A DNA stretch of 35,893 nt from Clostridiales bacterium. GTDB lineage: Bacteria > Bacillota > Clostridia > Christensenellales > Aristaeellaceae. The position numbers and the translations under genes were made by a program. The notes beneath the pieces were generated by a model. That model was not told the origin of the DNA, did no database searches, and was given only the letters and a program-made list of their open reading frames with translations. The stretch covers positions 1 to 35,893 of the forward strand of contig SFHU01000015.1 in assembly GCA_004555535.1 (NCBI GenBank), given 5' to 3'. Below, piece after piece: positions 1-11,222 of the stretch. Positions within the stretch are counted from its first letter, which is position 1; each line of letters starts with the position of its first letter.

Positions 1-116
1 CAAAAATATTCGGATTTCAAGAATGAAATTTGTCAAAGTTGCGAAAAAATACGAAAAATTCTCCCCCGCCTGTGTGCGAGAATCGGGGCGCTGGGTGTTG
101 GTCCTCCTCAAAGGCG
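1..116. other. Left edge, no gene recognised
   Basis: AT-rich at its left end, then GC-rich. I see no reading frame with a ribosome binding site and no recognisable protein. It lies beyond the terminator of the aminotransferase gene and may belong to the next gene to the left, which is outside the window. Confidence 0.4.
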
Positions 117-142
117 AAAAAAAGCCCGGCACGGGGCCGGGC
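117..142 (-). terminator. Intrinsic terminator of the aldo/keto reductase-aminotransferase pair
   Basis: Read on the minus strand, a 7-bp perfect stem GCCCGGC/GCCGGGC with a 5-nt loop is followed directly by seven T residues. It begins 17 nt after the aminotransferase stop codon, so it ends that transcript. Confidence 0.85.
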
Positions 143-158
143 GTGGGGATGCGCGTGC

Positions 159-1355
159 TTACAGGCTGCCGCCGTATTCCTCGCGGACGAGGCGGCCAAA
201 GGCATCGAGCGAGCGGACGACCTTCTGCGTGTCCGTGCAGTAGGCCATGCGGAAGTAGCCCGGCACGCCGAAGCTGTCGCTGGGGACGAGCACGAGGCCG
301 TATTTCATCGCCTTGCGGCTGAAGGCGGCGGCGTCCGGCTCCGGGGACTTGGGGAACATGTAGAACGTGCCGCCGGGACGGACGATCTCAAAGCCGAGCT
401 TCGTCAGCTCGCCGTAGAGGATATTCATGTTCGTCTCGTAGACGGAGAGGTCGGCGGTCAGGTCGCAGGTGTCGGCGACGGCGAGCTGAATGACCGAGGA
501 GGGGCAGTTGTGGCCGATGCCGCGGGAGATCTGGCCGCACATCGTGGCAAGCAGCTTCGAAACGCCGCTGTCCGGGTTCACGGCGACATAGCCGATGCGC
601 TCGCCCGGCAGGGACAGGCTCTTGGAGAAGGAATAGCAGGAGATCGTGCGCGGATAGAAGTGGGAGACATAGGGCGCCTGCTTGCCGTCAAAGACGATCT
701 CGCGGTAGGGCTCGTCGGAGATCAGCCAGATCTCGTGGCCGTATTCCTGCTCCTTGCGCGTGAGCAGGGCGGCGAGCTGCGTCAGCGTCTCGGCGGAATA
801 GACCGCGCCGGAGGGGTTGTTGGGCGTGTTGATGAGCACGGCCTGCACTTTTTCCCCGAGCATGGCCTCGAAGGCGTCAAAGTTGATCTGGAAATCCGCC
901 GTGTTCGCGGGAACGACGCGCAGCTTCGCGCCGGTCAGGTTGACATAGGGGTTGTATTCCGGGAAGTACGGCGCGAAGGTCAGAATCTCGTCGCCGGGCT
1001 GCGTGACCAGGCGGAAGGCATGGGCAAGCGCGCCGGCCGCGCCGGAGGTCATGAAGAGGTCGTCGGCGGTGTAGTGCATGTCGAAGCGGCGGTTGAGCGA
1101 GGCGGCGAGCTTCTCCTTGACGGAGGGGATGCCGAGGCTGGGGCTGTAGCCGTGCACCTCGATGGAGCTCTTCGTCTTCAGCAGCTCGATGACCTTGTCG
1201 TTGAAGGCCTGGGGCACGGGGACGGACGGGTTGCCGAGGCTGTAATCGAAGATATTCTCCTCGCCCAGAGCGCGGCTGACGTCGGTGGCGTACTCGTTGA
1301 GCTCGCGGATGACGGATTTTCCGCTGAGCATGCCTTTGTAGAGTTCGGAAATCAT
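159..1355 (-). CDS. Pyridoxal phosphate-dependent aminotransferase (class I/II)
   Basis: A 398-residue fold-type I aminotransferase, cytosolic, expected to move an amino group between an amino acid and a 2-oxo acid. The family signatures are in the right order: a substrate-side GNPSVPVPQ near residue 41, TSGAAGAL at 103-110, NNPSG at 179-183, SDEPYR at 213-218 and the PLP-lysine motif SFSKSLSLPGERIGY with Lys245. Length is normal for the AspC/AlaT-like group. The ATG has AAGGAGG upstream at good spacing. It lies 26 nt downstream of the aldo/keto reductase gene on the same strand, so the two are probably co-transcribed, and a terminator follows. The substrate cannot be read from the motifs; aspartate, alanine or aromatic amino acids are all possible. 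The fold and reaction type are certain, the specificity is not. Confidence 0.9.
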   Translation of the reverse strand: MISELYKGMLSGKSVIRELNEYATDVSRALGEENIFDYSLGNPSVPVPQAFNDKVIELLKTKSSIEVHGYSPSLGIPSVKEKLAASLNRRFDMHYTADDLFMTSGAAGALAHAFRLVTQPGDEILTFAPYFPEYNPYVNLTGAKLRVVPANTADFQINFDAFEAMLGEKVQAVLINTPNNPSGAVYSAETLTQLAALLTRKEQEYGHEIWLISDEPYREIVFDGKQAPYVSHFYPRTISCYSFSKSLSLPGERIGYVAVNPDSGVSKLLATMCGQISRGIGHNCPSSVIQLAVADTCDLTADLSVYETNMNILYGELTKLGFEIVRPGGTFYMFPKSPEPDAAAFSRKAMKYGLVLVPSDSFGVPGYFRMAYCTDTQKVVRSLDAFGRLVREEYGGSL

Positions 1356-1381
1356 GGGACATGCCTCCTTGTCGGGGTGGT

Positions 1382-2380
1382 TCAGGCGCAGAGCCTGAGG
1401 GCTTCATCGATGGCGGCGAGCTCCTCCTGCGTGAGCGCGGGGAAGGAGAGCGCGGCGATGTTTTCCGTGATCTGCTCGGGGCGGCTCGCGCCGATGAGCG
1501 CGGAGGTGACGGCTTCGTCGCGCAGCACCCATTGCAGGGCGAGCTGGGCGAGCGTCTGCCCGCGCCGCGCGGCGATGGCGGAGAGCGCCTGCGTGCAGGC
1601 ACGGAGCCTGTCGTCAATCATCGCGGGCTTCAAGTAGCGCGGGTCGTGGCCGGCGCGGCTGTCGGCGGGGATGCCGTGCTGATATTTGCCCGTCAGCCTG
1701 CCGCCGGCGAGCGGCGCGAAGGCGATCAGGCCGATGCCCTTCTCGCGGGCGACGTCGGTCAATCCGTGCTCGATCCATCGGTCGAGCATGTTGTAGCGCG
1801 GCTGATGGATGAGCATCGGCGTGCCAAGCTGCCTGAGCGTATCGATGGCGACGCGCGCCTGCTCGGCGCTGTAATTGGAGATGCCGACATAGAGCGCCTT
1901 GCCGCTGCGCACGATCTGGTCAAGCGCGCCCATCGTCTCCTCGATGGGGGTATTCGGATCGGGGCGGTGGTGGTAGAAGATGTCGACATAGTCGAGGTTC
2001 ATGCGCCTGAGGCTCTGGTCGAGGCTGGAGATCAGGTATTTCCGGCTGCCCCAGTTGCCGTAGGGGCCAGGCCACATGTCATAGCCCGCCTTGGTGGAGA
2101 TGATCAGCTCGTCGCGGTGCGGTTTCCAGTCGCGCAGCATGTGGATGCCGAAATTCCGCTCGGCCTCGCCATAGGGCGGGCCGTAGTTGTTGGCGAGATC
2201 GAAATGCGTGATGCCGTTGTCAAACGCCGTGCGCAGGATGTCGCGCTGCACGCCGAAGGGCGTGATATCGCCGAAGTTGTGCCACAGGCCCAGCGAGATC
2301 GCGGGCAGCATAAGGCCGCTCCTGCCGCAGCGGCGGTAGGTCATGGTGTCATAGCGCGCGGGCGAGGGGATGTAGGTCAT
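1382..2380 (-). CDS. Aldo/keto reductase, YghZ / L-glyceraldehyde 3-phosphate reductase type
   Basis: A 332-residue NADPH-dependent aldo/keto reductase. It closely resembles E. coli YghZ from memory, including the N-terminal stretch RRCGRSG followed by LPAISLGLWHNFGD, and FDLANNYGPP. The catalytic tetrad is visible: Asp61, Tyr66, Lys97 (ISTKAGY) and His137/138 (FYHHRPDP). The C-terminal cofactor region has SALIGASRPEQI. The YghZ group reduces L-glyceraldehyde 3-phosphate and methylglyoxal-like aldehydes, so an aldehyde detoxification role is inferred. The start codon follows AAAGGAGG at good spacing. It is the first gene of a two-gene minus-strand transcript with the aminotransferase, and its promoter lies between it and the divergent UbiA-family gene. 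Confidence 0.9.
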   Translation of the reverse strand: MTYIPSPARYDTMTYRRCGRSGLMLPAISLGLWHNFGDITPFGVQRDILRTAFDNGITHFDLANNYGPPYGEAERNFGIHMLRDWKPHRDELIISTKAGYDMWPGPYGNWGSRKYLISSLDQSLRRMNLDYVDIFYHHRPDPNTPIEETMGALDQIVRSGKALYVGISNYSAEQARVAIDTLRQLGTPMLIHQPRYNMLDRWIEHGLTDVAREKGIGLIAFAPLAGGRLTGKYQHGIPADSRAGHDPRYLKPAMIDDRLRACTQALSAIAARRGQTLAQLALQWVLRDEAVTSALIGASRPEQITENIAALSFPALTQEELAAIDEALRLCA

Positions 2381-2415
2381 GATGCGCCTCCTTTGCCAAG
2401 CCGTTGTCTATGTGT

Positions 2416-2444
2416 ATGATACTCCCATTTTTGCAAAAAGTCTA
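2416..2444 (-). promoter_or_regulatory. Sigma-A promoter for the aldo/keto reductase gene
   Basis: On the minus strand, TAGACT (2439-2444) and TATCAT (2416-2421) are separated by exactly 17 nt, about 36 nt before the start codon. The -10 matches 5/6 of the consensus and the -35 matches 4/6. Confidence 0.55.
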
Positions 2445-2481
2445 TGGCGGATTTGAAACCGGAGCGCGGCGGCGGCGCGGA

Positions 2482-2510
2482 TGGACAGGACACGGGAAGT
2501 GTGTTATAAT
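2482..2510 (+). promoter_or_regulatory. Sigma-A promoter for the UbiA-family/GT-C gene pair
   Basis: TGGACA (2482-2487) and a perfect TATAAT (2505-2510) are 17 nt apart, 33 nt before the UbiA-family start. It faces away from the aldo/keto reductase promoter, from which it is separated by 37 nt. Confidence 0.75.
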
Positions 2511-2543
2511 TAGAAAAATACCTGATCTTGAGCGGAGGAAGAA

Positions 2544-3425
2544 ATGCAGAAGGTAAAACAGCACGCGAAGGCGCTCTTCATGCTGATGCGGCCGTGGCAT
2601 TATTTCAAGAACTTGCTCGTCTTTGTTCCGGCATTTTTCGGGGGCAGCATTTTGGAATCCTGGGGATTGGCGCTCATTGGTTTTTTGTCGATGAGCCTGG
2701 CCTCTTCGGGCATATACGCCATCAACGACTGCCGGGATGCGGCGCAGGACCGGCTGCATCCGGAGAAATGCAGGCGGCCTGTGGCCAGCGGGGAGGTTTC
2801 TCAGGCGGAGGCTGCCGTGCTGGCTGGCCTGTGCATCGCCGCGTCGTTACTGCTGCTTCTGGAGGTGAGCGCGCCGGGCATCAGCCTGCTGCCGCTGGCG
2901 CTGTATATCGCGGTCAACATTTTGTACAGCGTGCTGGGCTTCAAGAACATCCCGATTATCGATGTGACGATTGTTGCGCTCGGCTTCGTGCTGCGCGTGC
3001 TCTTTGGCGGGCTGCTTGCCGGGGTGCAGGTCTCCGACTGGCTGCTGCTGACGGTGATGATGGGCTCCTATTACATGGCGCTGGGCAAGCGGCGCAATGA
3101 GCTGCGCGATGCGAAGAAAAAGACCCGCGCCGTGCTGGCGCATTACAGCTATGAGTTTCTGGATAAGCAGATGTATCTGTTTCTGACGCTGGCGGTCGCG
3201 TTTTATTCCCTGTGGAGTGTGGATGCGCGCACCGCGCCGCATACCGTGCTGACCGTTCCGCTCGTGCTTCTGCTGCTGATGCGTTACAGCCTCGTGGTGG
3301 AGGGTGAATCGAGCGCCGATCCCATTGAGGTCATTCTGCATGACAGGATGCTGATTGTGCTGGCGGTTCTCTATGCGGCGCTGATGTTCGCGCTCATTTA
3401 TTTGCAGGGAGGTGCGGCCGCATGA
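2544..3425 (+). CDS. UbiA-family prenyltransferase, decaprenyl-phosphate phosphoribosyltransferase type
   Basis: A 293-residue integral membrane protein of the UbiA superfamily with about eight hydrophobic segments. The N-terminal RPWHYFKNLLVFVPAFFG (residues 16-33), the first Asp-rich motif NDCRDAAQDRLHPEKCRRP (61-79) and the later DVTIVALGFVLR match the decaprenylphosphoryl-5-phosphoribose synthase branch (Rv3806c-like), not menaquinone or haem O enzymes. That branch transfers phosphoribose from PRPP to a polyprenyl phosphate as the first step towards a lipid-linked pentose donor. The start has AGCGGAGG upstream. The stop overlaps the next gene's start by 4 nt (ATGA), so the two are translationally coupled. 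No DprE1/DprE2 epimerase genes are in the window, so the final sugar (ribose or arabinose) is unknown. Confidence 0.8.
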   Translation: MQKVKQHAKALFMLMRPWHYFKNLLVFVPAFFGGSILESWGLALIGFLSMSLASSGIYAINDCRDAAQDRLHPEKCRRPVASGEVSQAEAAVLAGLCIAASLLLLLEVSAPGISLLPLALYIAVNILYSVLGFKNIPIIDVTIVALGFVLRVLFGGLLAGVQVSDWLLLTVMMGSYYMALGKRRNELRDAKKKTRAVLAHYSYEFLDKQMYLFLTLAVAFYSLWSVDARTAPHTVLTVPLVLLLLMRYSLVVEGESSADPIEVILHDRMLIVLAVLYAALMFALIYLQGGAAA

Positions 3426-4765
3426 AGAGGGCGATATTCTGCGGCGGGCCGGAAGGCGAGCTGCGCGGGGAGACGCATCTGTTCGCATGGGGGATGGCCG
3501 CGCTGCTGGCAGATCTGGCGCTGGCGGCGATTCAGCTCTTCCTGTGCTTTCATTTTAACGGCCCGCAGGTCAGCGATGCGCGGAGCTATATCGAGCTGGC
3601 CCAATACTGCGCCGAGAATCAGACGTGGTATCCCGGCGAGCGGGACATGTTTGCGCTGTACATCTTCGGCAACGGCTATGTGAATCTGCTCAGCGCGATC
3701 ATGCGCCTGACGCCGCAGATGATTTGGGCGTTCCTGCTCAACGCCGTCTTCACGCAGGTGATTGTGCTGACCACGGCGGATATGGCCTATCAGCTCACCG
3801 GGCGCAGGAAGACGGCGTATATGACCGTCGTGCTGCTGTGCATGATGGGCGGCCTGTGGGGCGAGGCGCCTTCCGCGCGAACGGAGCTGTGCTTCATGGC
3901 GCTGGCGAACCTGAGCCTCTGCCTGATGCTGCGCAGGCGGACAGGCGCGCTGCTGCTTTCCGGCGTGCTGATGGGCTTGGCCAACTGGGTGCGGCCGCTG
4001 CTGGTGATCTATCTGCCGGCTGCGCTGCTGTATTTTGTCATGCAGCGCGTGGGCATCAGGCGGGTGCTGGCGTATTTGGCGGGCATTGCGCTGGTGATCG
4101 TTCTGGTGGGCGCGGGCGCTTATCAGCGGACAGGGAAGTTCGTCTATCAGGCGCAGACGATGGGCGTGAATATGCTCATGGGCGCAAACGACGACGCGGA
4201 CGGGAGCTACGTCGCCGAGGTATATGACGAGGGGAAGGCGGGGTATGTGCCGGACGGAAGCGGCATGACCTTCGACGAGCGCGACGCGCACTACCGCAGT
4301 CTTGCGATTGAATGGATCGTCGGGCATCTGCCGCGCTTCATCGCGATTGCGCCCGTGAAGCTGTTCTATTTCCTGGCGACGGATACCTATGGCGGCAGCG
4401 CCTTCTTCAACAACGAGATTCAGACGGACAATCTGGCCTATCTCATGGAGCTGGGGCGCATCCTGACGGGGCGGGGCGAAAGGCCGCTGGCGCTGGGGGA
4501 TGCGGTCGTCGTTTTCTCGCAGCTGACCTATATGCTCGTCTTTTTTGGGTATCTGGCGTTTGTCGTGCATAGCCTGCGGCGGCGCTGCTGGCTCAGGCTG
4601 CTGCCGCTGCATCTCATCTTTGCGCTGGCCTGCGGTGTGACGGTGCTGACGGTCGGCGGCGCGCGCTATCACATGCCCTATCTGCCCATCTTCTGCCTGT
4701 GTACGGCGATGCTGGTTGATTGCCGCGTGAAAAAGGGCGGGAAGGCCGTGCGCGCGGAGGCGTGA
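3422..4765 (+). CDS. Polytopic membrane protein, GT-C (GT39/ArnT-like) glycosyltransferase candidate
   Basis: A 447-residue protein with roughly ten hydrophobic helices. The features fit GT-C lipid-sugar-dependent glycosyltransferases: a first extracytoplasmic loop with an acidic residue (SDARSY, Asp52), a central NWVRPLLV segment and a C-terminal RYHMPYLPIF helix end. A soluble loop of about 100 residues (roughly 255-350) interrupts the helices. Such enzymes take a sugar from a polyprenyl-phosphate donor and place it on an acceptor outside the membrane. Its start overlaps the end of the UbiA-family gene, so I infer that the pair makes and uses one lipid-linked pentose. Similarity is by architecture and short motifs only, so the acceptor and even the activity remain inferred. 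A strong terminator follows. Confidence 0.6.
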   Translation: MKRAIFCGGPEGELRGETHLFAWGMAALLADLALAAIQLFLCFHFNGPQVSDARSYIELAQYCAENQTWYPGERDMFALYIFGNGYVNLLSAIMRLTPQMIWAFLLNAVFTQVIVLTTADMAYQLTGRRKTAYMTVVLLCMMGGLWGEAPSARTELCFMALANLSLCLMLRRRTGALLLSGVLMGLANWVRPLLVIYLPAALLYFVMQRVGIRRVLAYLAGIALVIVLVGAGAYQRTGKFVYQAQTMGVNMLMGANDDADGSYVAEVYDEGKAGYVPDGSGMTFDERDAHYRSLAIEWIVGHLPRFIAIAPVKLFYFLATDTYGGSAFFNNEIQTDNLAYLMELGRILTGRGERPLALGDAVVVFSQLTYMLVFFGYLAFVVHSLRRRCWLRLLPLHLIFALACGVTVLTVGGARYHMPYLPIFCLCTAMLVDCRVKKGGKAVRAEA

Positions 4766-4781
4766 TTGGAAAAGAATAAAC

Positions 4782-4824
4782 GGGAGTGCAGCGGATCATC
4801 CAGTCCGCTGCGCTCCCATTTTTA
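4782..4824 (+). terminator. Strong intrinsic terminator, probably bidirectional
   Basis: A 14-bp stem (4782-4795 with 4804-4817, one G-T pair) and an 8-nt loop are followed by ATTTTTA. It ends the UbiA-family/GT-C transcript. On the opposite strand the stem is followed by a moderately T-rich stretch 45 nt after the uvrA stop, so it may also end the repair operon. Confidence 0.9.
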
Positions 4825-4868
4825 TAGGCGTAAAAGGTCTGCCGACACCGGCGAAGCCCGAAGGAGGC

Positions 4869-7730
<2,862 letters not shown>

Positions 7731-7780
7731 GGAAGGCTCCTTTGGAAGGGTCGGAGGGAAGGACGGCGCGGCAGCCGCCG

Positions 7781-8671
7781 TCAGGCGTGGGAGAGCGCGG
7801 GGAAGCACAGGCGGCGGGTCTCGATTTCCCGCAGGGCATCGCCGAGGATGAAGAGGCGGTAATCCTCGCCGCCATCAAAGGGCTGCGCGTCAAAGAGGGA
7901 TTCGTCGCCGCCGCAGGGCGCAAAGCCCAGCGTCAGGGTACCCGTGAAGGGCGGAAGATACGCAAGGACGGTTTCAAGCGGGAGGCGTCTTGCGCAGGCG
8001 ACGCTCTGCAGGCAGAGATTGTCGCCGTCCCGCTCCAGCACGGCGAAGCAGTCGAGCGCCGGGGCGTAGAGCACGCGCTTCATGCTGGCGGTGTAGAACA
8101 TCGTCAGGCTCAGACGATTCAGATGCTCCAGGGCCGCGTAGGGTGCGCTGCCTCGGACGGCATCGGCATAGCGGGCCTTCATCCCGGCGTCGGCGGGATC
8201 GATAGGCGCAAAGCCGCCTTCGCGCGCCGGGCCGCGCAGCAGGGACTCCTGCACACGGGCGCGCAGCGTATAGCGCGTCTCGCAGATGCGGGAGAAGCCG
8301 AGCTGGTCATAGAAGCCGAGGGCGCCGAGATCGCCGAAGAGATAGAAGCCGTCGCACTGGCCGGCAAAGTCGTCCATCGCGGCGCGCATCAGACGGGAGG
8401 CGAGGCCCTGATGGCGGTATGCCGGATCGGTCATCACGGTGCCGATCTGGATGAAATGGCGCTCCTGCCCGTCCAGCAGAAAGCGCATCCGGTTGACGGA
8501 GACGTTGGAGAGCAGGCGGCCATCCTCCTCAAAGGCGTAGGGCAGGTAGTCGCCCGCCCACCAGCCGGCGGCGTACCAGGATTCGAAGCTGAAGCCGAAG
8601 GTGGCGCGGGTGAGCGCGTTGAGCGCGCTGCGGGAGGCGTCGTTAGCCATAAAATGTTTGATCAGCTGCAC
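7781..8671 (-). CDS. GNAT-family N-acetyltransferase within the uvr operon
   Basis: A 296-residue protein with a GNAT acetyl-CoA fold in its first half: FIQIGTVMTDPAYRHQGLASRLM near residues 73-95 carries the pyrophosphate-binding RHQGLA loop (86-91), followed by a GFYDQLGF-type strand and helix. The C-terminal 150 residues have no motif I recognise and may be a second, degenerate lobe. The start is GTG, chosen because AAAGGAG lies 7 nt upstream; the ATG 21 nt downstream is too far from it. It sits 37 nt after uvrB and 50 nt before uvrA, so it should share their DNA-damage control. Its acceptor (an amine, a protein or a drug) cannot be inferred. Confidence 0.8.
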   Translation of the reverse strand: MQLIKHFMANDASRSALNALTRATFGFSFESWYAAGWWAGDYLPYAFEEDGRLLSNVSVNRMRFLLDGQERHFIQIGTVMTDPAYRHQGLASRLMRAAMDDFAGQCDGFYLFGDLGALGFYDQLGFSRICETRYTLRARVQESLLRGPAREGGFAPIDPADAGMKARYADAVRGSAPYAALEHLNRLSLTMFYTASMKRVLYAPALDCFAVLERDGDNLCLQSVACARRLPLETVLAYLPPFTGTLTLGFAPCGGDESLFDAQPFDGGEDYRLFILGDALREIETRRLCFPALSHA

Positions 8672-8708
8672 AAGAAGCTCCTTTGTATCAGTGAATTGAT
8701 CTGTCGGC

Positions 8709-10772
8709 TCAGGCCTTCAGGTAGTTGCTGCGGCGCTTTTGCCGGCGCCTGCGCTGCGGCGTGGGCACGGTCTCGCCCTCGATCTCCTCCGGCGTCTTGC
8801 CCTGCAGCTCGAAGAGCTTGTCGCGCAGCTTCGCGGCAAGCTCGAAGTCGAGGTTGGCGGCGGCCTGCAGCATCTTCTCCTCTGTGGAGCAGATGAGCAG
8901 GTGCAGCTCGTCCTCGCTGAGCGCCTGGCGGCGCTTTTCGGCGCGGCGGGTGTCCTCCTGATCCGGGGCCTTGCCGATCTCCAGCAGGTCGCGCACGGAC
9001 TTCATGACCGTCATGGGCGTGATGCCGTGCGCCTCGTTGAAGGCCTGCTGAAGCTGGCGGCGGCGCTGCGTCTCAAAGATCGCCTTGTTCATGCTCTCGG
9101 TCATCGTGTCGGCATACATGATGACGCGGCCATTGGCGTTGCGCGCGGCGCGGCCGATGGTCTGGATCATGCTGACCTCGCTGCGCAGGAAGCCCTCCTT
9201 GTCCGCGTCGAGAATCGCGACGAGCGCGACCTCCGGCAGGTCGAGGCCCTCGCGCAGCAGGTTGATGCCCACCAGCACGTCAAAGCGCCCCAGACGCAGG
9301 TCGCGGATGATCTCTTGGCGCTCCATCGTCTGCACGTCGGAGTGCAGGTAGCGGACGCGGACGTGCATCTCGGTCAGGTAGGCGGTCAGGCTCTCGGCCA
9401 TCTTCTTGGTCAGCGTCGTCACGAGGACGCGGAAGCCCTCGCCGGTGACGCGCTGAATCTCCGCGTAGAGGTCGTCGACCTGGCCGGTCGCGGGGCGCAC
9501 GTCGATCTGTGGGTCGAGCAGGCCCGTCGGGCGGATGATCTGCTCGACGACCTGCGAGGTGCGGCCCATCTCGTAGGGGCCGGGCGTCGCGCTGACGCAG
9601 ATGAGCTGGCCGATGCGCGACTCGAACTCGTCAAACTTGAGCGGCCGGTTGTCAAACGCGCTGGGCAGGCGGAAGCCGTAGGAGACGAGCGCCTCCTTGC
9701 GGGCGCGGTCGCCGTTGTACATCGCGCGGATCTGCGGCAGCGTGACGTGGCTCTCGTCGACGAAGACGATGTAATCGTCAGGGAAGTAGTCAAGCAGCGT
9801 GTAGGGCGCGTCGCCGGGCTGGCGGCCGTCGAAATAGCGGGAGTAGTTCTCGATGCCCGTGCAGTAGCCCAGCTCGCGCAGCATTTCGATGTCGTAGCTG
9901 GTGCGCTGGGCGATGCGCTGCGCCTCGAGCAGGCTGCCCTCCTGCTTGAACTGCGCGACGCGCGCGTCGAGGTCGCGCTCGATATTGCCGATGGCGCGGT
10001 CGATCGCCTCGCGCGGGGTGGCGTAGTGCGTCGCGGGGTAGATCGCGACGTGCGCAAGCACCATCAGCGTGTGGCCGCTGACGACGTCGACGGAGGAGAT
10101 CCGGTCGATCTCCTCGCCGAAGAACTCGACGCGGATGGCGCTCTTCTCGTAGCCCGCCGGGAAGATCTCCACGACGTCGCCGCGCACGCGGAACGTACCG
10201 CGCTCAAACTCGATGTCGCTGCGGTCGTACTGAATCTCGACGAGGCGGCGCACCAGCTCGTCGCGCTCCATCGCCATGCCCGGGCGCAGGGAGATCATCA
10301 TGCCCTCGTACTCGCTCGGGTCGCCCATCGAATAGATGCAGGAGACGGAGGCGACGACGATCACGTCCCGGCGCTCGCGCAGCGCGGCGGTCGCGCTGTG
10401 GCGCAGGCGCTCGATCTCCTCGTTGACGGAGGAATCCTTCTCGATATAGGTATCCGTCGAGGCGATATAGGCCTCCGGCTGATAGTAGTCGTAATAGGAG
10501 ACGAAATACTCGACGGCGCTGTCCGGAAAGAACTCGCGGAACTCCGAGCACAGCTGCGCCGCAAGGGTCTTGTTGTGCGCGATGACGAGCGTCGGGCGCT
10601 GAAGGCGCTCGATGACGGAGGCCATCGTATAGGTCTTGCCGGAGCCCGTGACGCCCAGGAGCACCTGGCAGGGCATGCCCGACTGCGCGCCCGAGACGAG
10701 CGCCTCGATGGCCTGCGGCTGATCGCCCTGGGGCTTGAACGGGGATTTGAGAACGAAGCGGCTGTCCTGCAT
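8709..10772 (-). CDS. uvrB: Excinuclease ABC subunit B (UvrB)
   Basis: A 687-residue helicase-like core subunit of nucleotide excision repair. It verifies the lesion, grips the strand with its beta-hairpin and recruits UvrC. Visible features: Walker A GVTGSGKT at 40-47, the Tyr-rich hairpin YYDYYQPEAY near 92, the DESH motif, helicase motif VI QTIGRAARN, and a C-terminal UVR domain (LDFELAAKLRDKLFELQ) for UvrC and UvrA contact. Length is normal. The ATG follows GGAAGGAGG. It is the first gene of the operon, under a promoter whose -35 is covered by an SOS box. Confidence 0.98.
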   Translation of the reverse strand: MQDSRFVLKSPFKPQGDQPQAIEALVSGAQSGMPCQVLLGVTGSGKTYTMASVIERLQRPTLVIAHNKTLAAQLCSEFREFFPDSAVEYFVSYYDYYQPEAYIASTDTYIEKDSSVNEEIERLRHSATAALRERRDVIVVASVSCIYSMGDPSEYEGMMISLRPGMAMERDELVRRLVEIQYDRSDIEFERGTFRVRGDVVEIFPAGYEKSAIRVEFFGEEIDRISSVDVVSGHTLMVLAHVAIYPATHYATPREAIDRAIGNIERDLDARVAQFKQEGSLLEAQRIAQRTSYDIEMLRELGYCTGIENYSRYFDGRQPGDAPYTLLDYFPDDYIVFVDESHVTLPQIRAMYNGDRARKEALVSYGFRLPSAFDNRPLKFDEFESRIGQLICVSATPGPYEMGRTSQVVEQIIRPTGLLDPQIDVRPATGQVDDLYAEIQRVTGEGFRVLVTTLTKKMAESLTAYLTEMHVRVRYLHSDVQTMERQEIIRDLRLGRFDVLVGINLLREGLDLPEVALVAILDADKEGFLRSEVSMIQTIGRAARNANGRVIMYADTMTESMNKAIFETQRRRQLQQAFNEAHGITPMTVMKSVRDLLEIGKAPDQEDTRRAEKRRQALSEDELHLLICSTEEKMLQAAANLDFELAAKLRDKLFELQGKTPEEIEGETVPTPQRRRRQKRRSNYLKA

Positions 10773-10813
10773 GAAAGGCCTCCTTCCGCGGGGAAAACCC
10801 GCATGGTCTGTCC

Positions 10814-10842
10814 ATTATAGCACAGAATAAAAATACGAACAA
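10814..10842 (-). promoter_or_regulatory. Promoter of the uvrB-GNAT-uvrA operon
   Basis: On the minus strand, TTGTTC (10837-10842) and a perfect TATAAT (10814-10819) are 17 nt apart, 42 nt before the uvrB start codon. Confidence 0.85.
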
Positions 10843-10849
10843 GTGTTCC
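10836..10849. promoter_or_regulatory. SOS box (LexA/DinR operator)
   Basis: CGAACAAGTGTTCC matches the Gram-positive LexA consensus CGAACRNRYGTTYG at every position but the last. It covers the -35 element of the uvrB promoter, so bound LexA would block RNA polymerase and RecA-stimulated cleavage would release all three genes. Confidence 0.9.
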
Positions 10850-11222
10850 TTTTAAAGACATGGACAGGAAGAAGGAACACATCCCCGGCGCGGGGGCGGA
10901 CGCGGCGGCTCGGGGCGGAAAGGTCAGCTAAGATCAAGAAAAAAACTTTTTGGACGGCTTTGCTTTTGATTCAAAAAATGGGCTCGAAATGAACAATTTA
11001 AAGAAAGGATATGCAAATTCTTTGAAAAATTCAGGCGGGTCAATGGGCGCGGGCGGGCGGTTTGCAGGGCGGAGGTTTCGCGGATTTATTCGGGAATATC
11101 TCAGAAAAAACGTGCGAATTTCGTGCGGAAATGCTATAATATGGGTACTAAAGGGGCGGACGGAAGGCCCGGACCCCGCAACCGCACCATGTGAAGGATG
11201 GCCCAGTCCAAAGGAGTGCTTG
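10850..11222. other. Intergenic region with an AT-rich patch and the leader of the small membrane-protein gene
   Basis: A GC-rich stretch (10880-10925) is followed by an AT-rich patch (about 10930-11035) that contrasts with the rest of the window. I see no ribosome binding site-linked gene in it. The right part carries a TATAAT (11135-11140) and an 83-nt leader for the small gene that follows. A frame is open through part of this region in phase with that gene, but its upstream residues look like noise. Confidence 0.5.
11112..11140 (+). promoter_or_regulatory. Probable promoter of the small membrane-protein gene
   Basis: A perfect TATAAT (11135-11140) has only a weak -35 (GTGCGA, 11112-11117) at 17-nt spacing. 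It lies 82 nt before the chosen start. Confidence 0.5.

Noticed and set aside
30..1637. A 535-codon plus-strand frame across the aminotransferase gene
   Set aside because: It is antisense to a gene with clear catalytic motifs, crosses into the aldo/keto reductase gene and contains a terminator; its composition is typical of a GC shadow frame.
7731..7808. A 26-residue longer N-terminus for UvrA
   Set aside because: The extra residues do not match the family, and the strong ribosome binding site lies directly before the inner ATG at 7730.
10950..11222. A longer 149-residue form of the small membrane protein
   Set aside because: The extension covers the promoter and leader and lacks a ribosome binding site; AAAGGAG is at the inner ATG.
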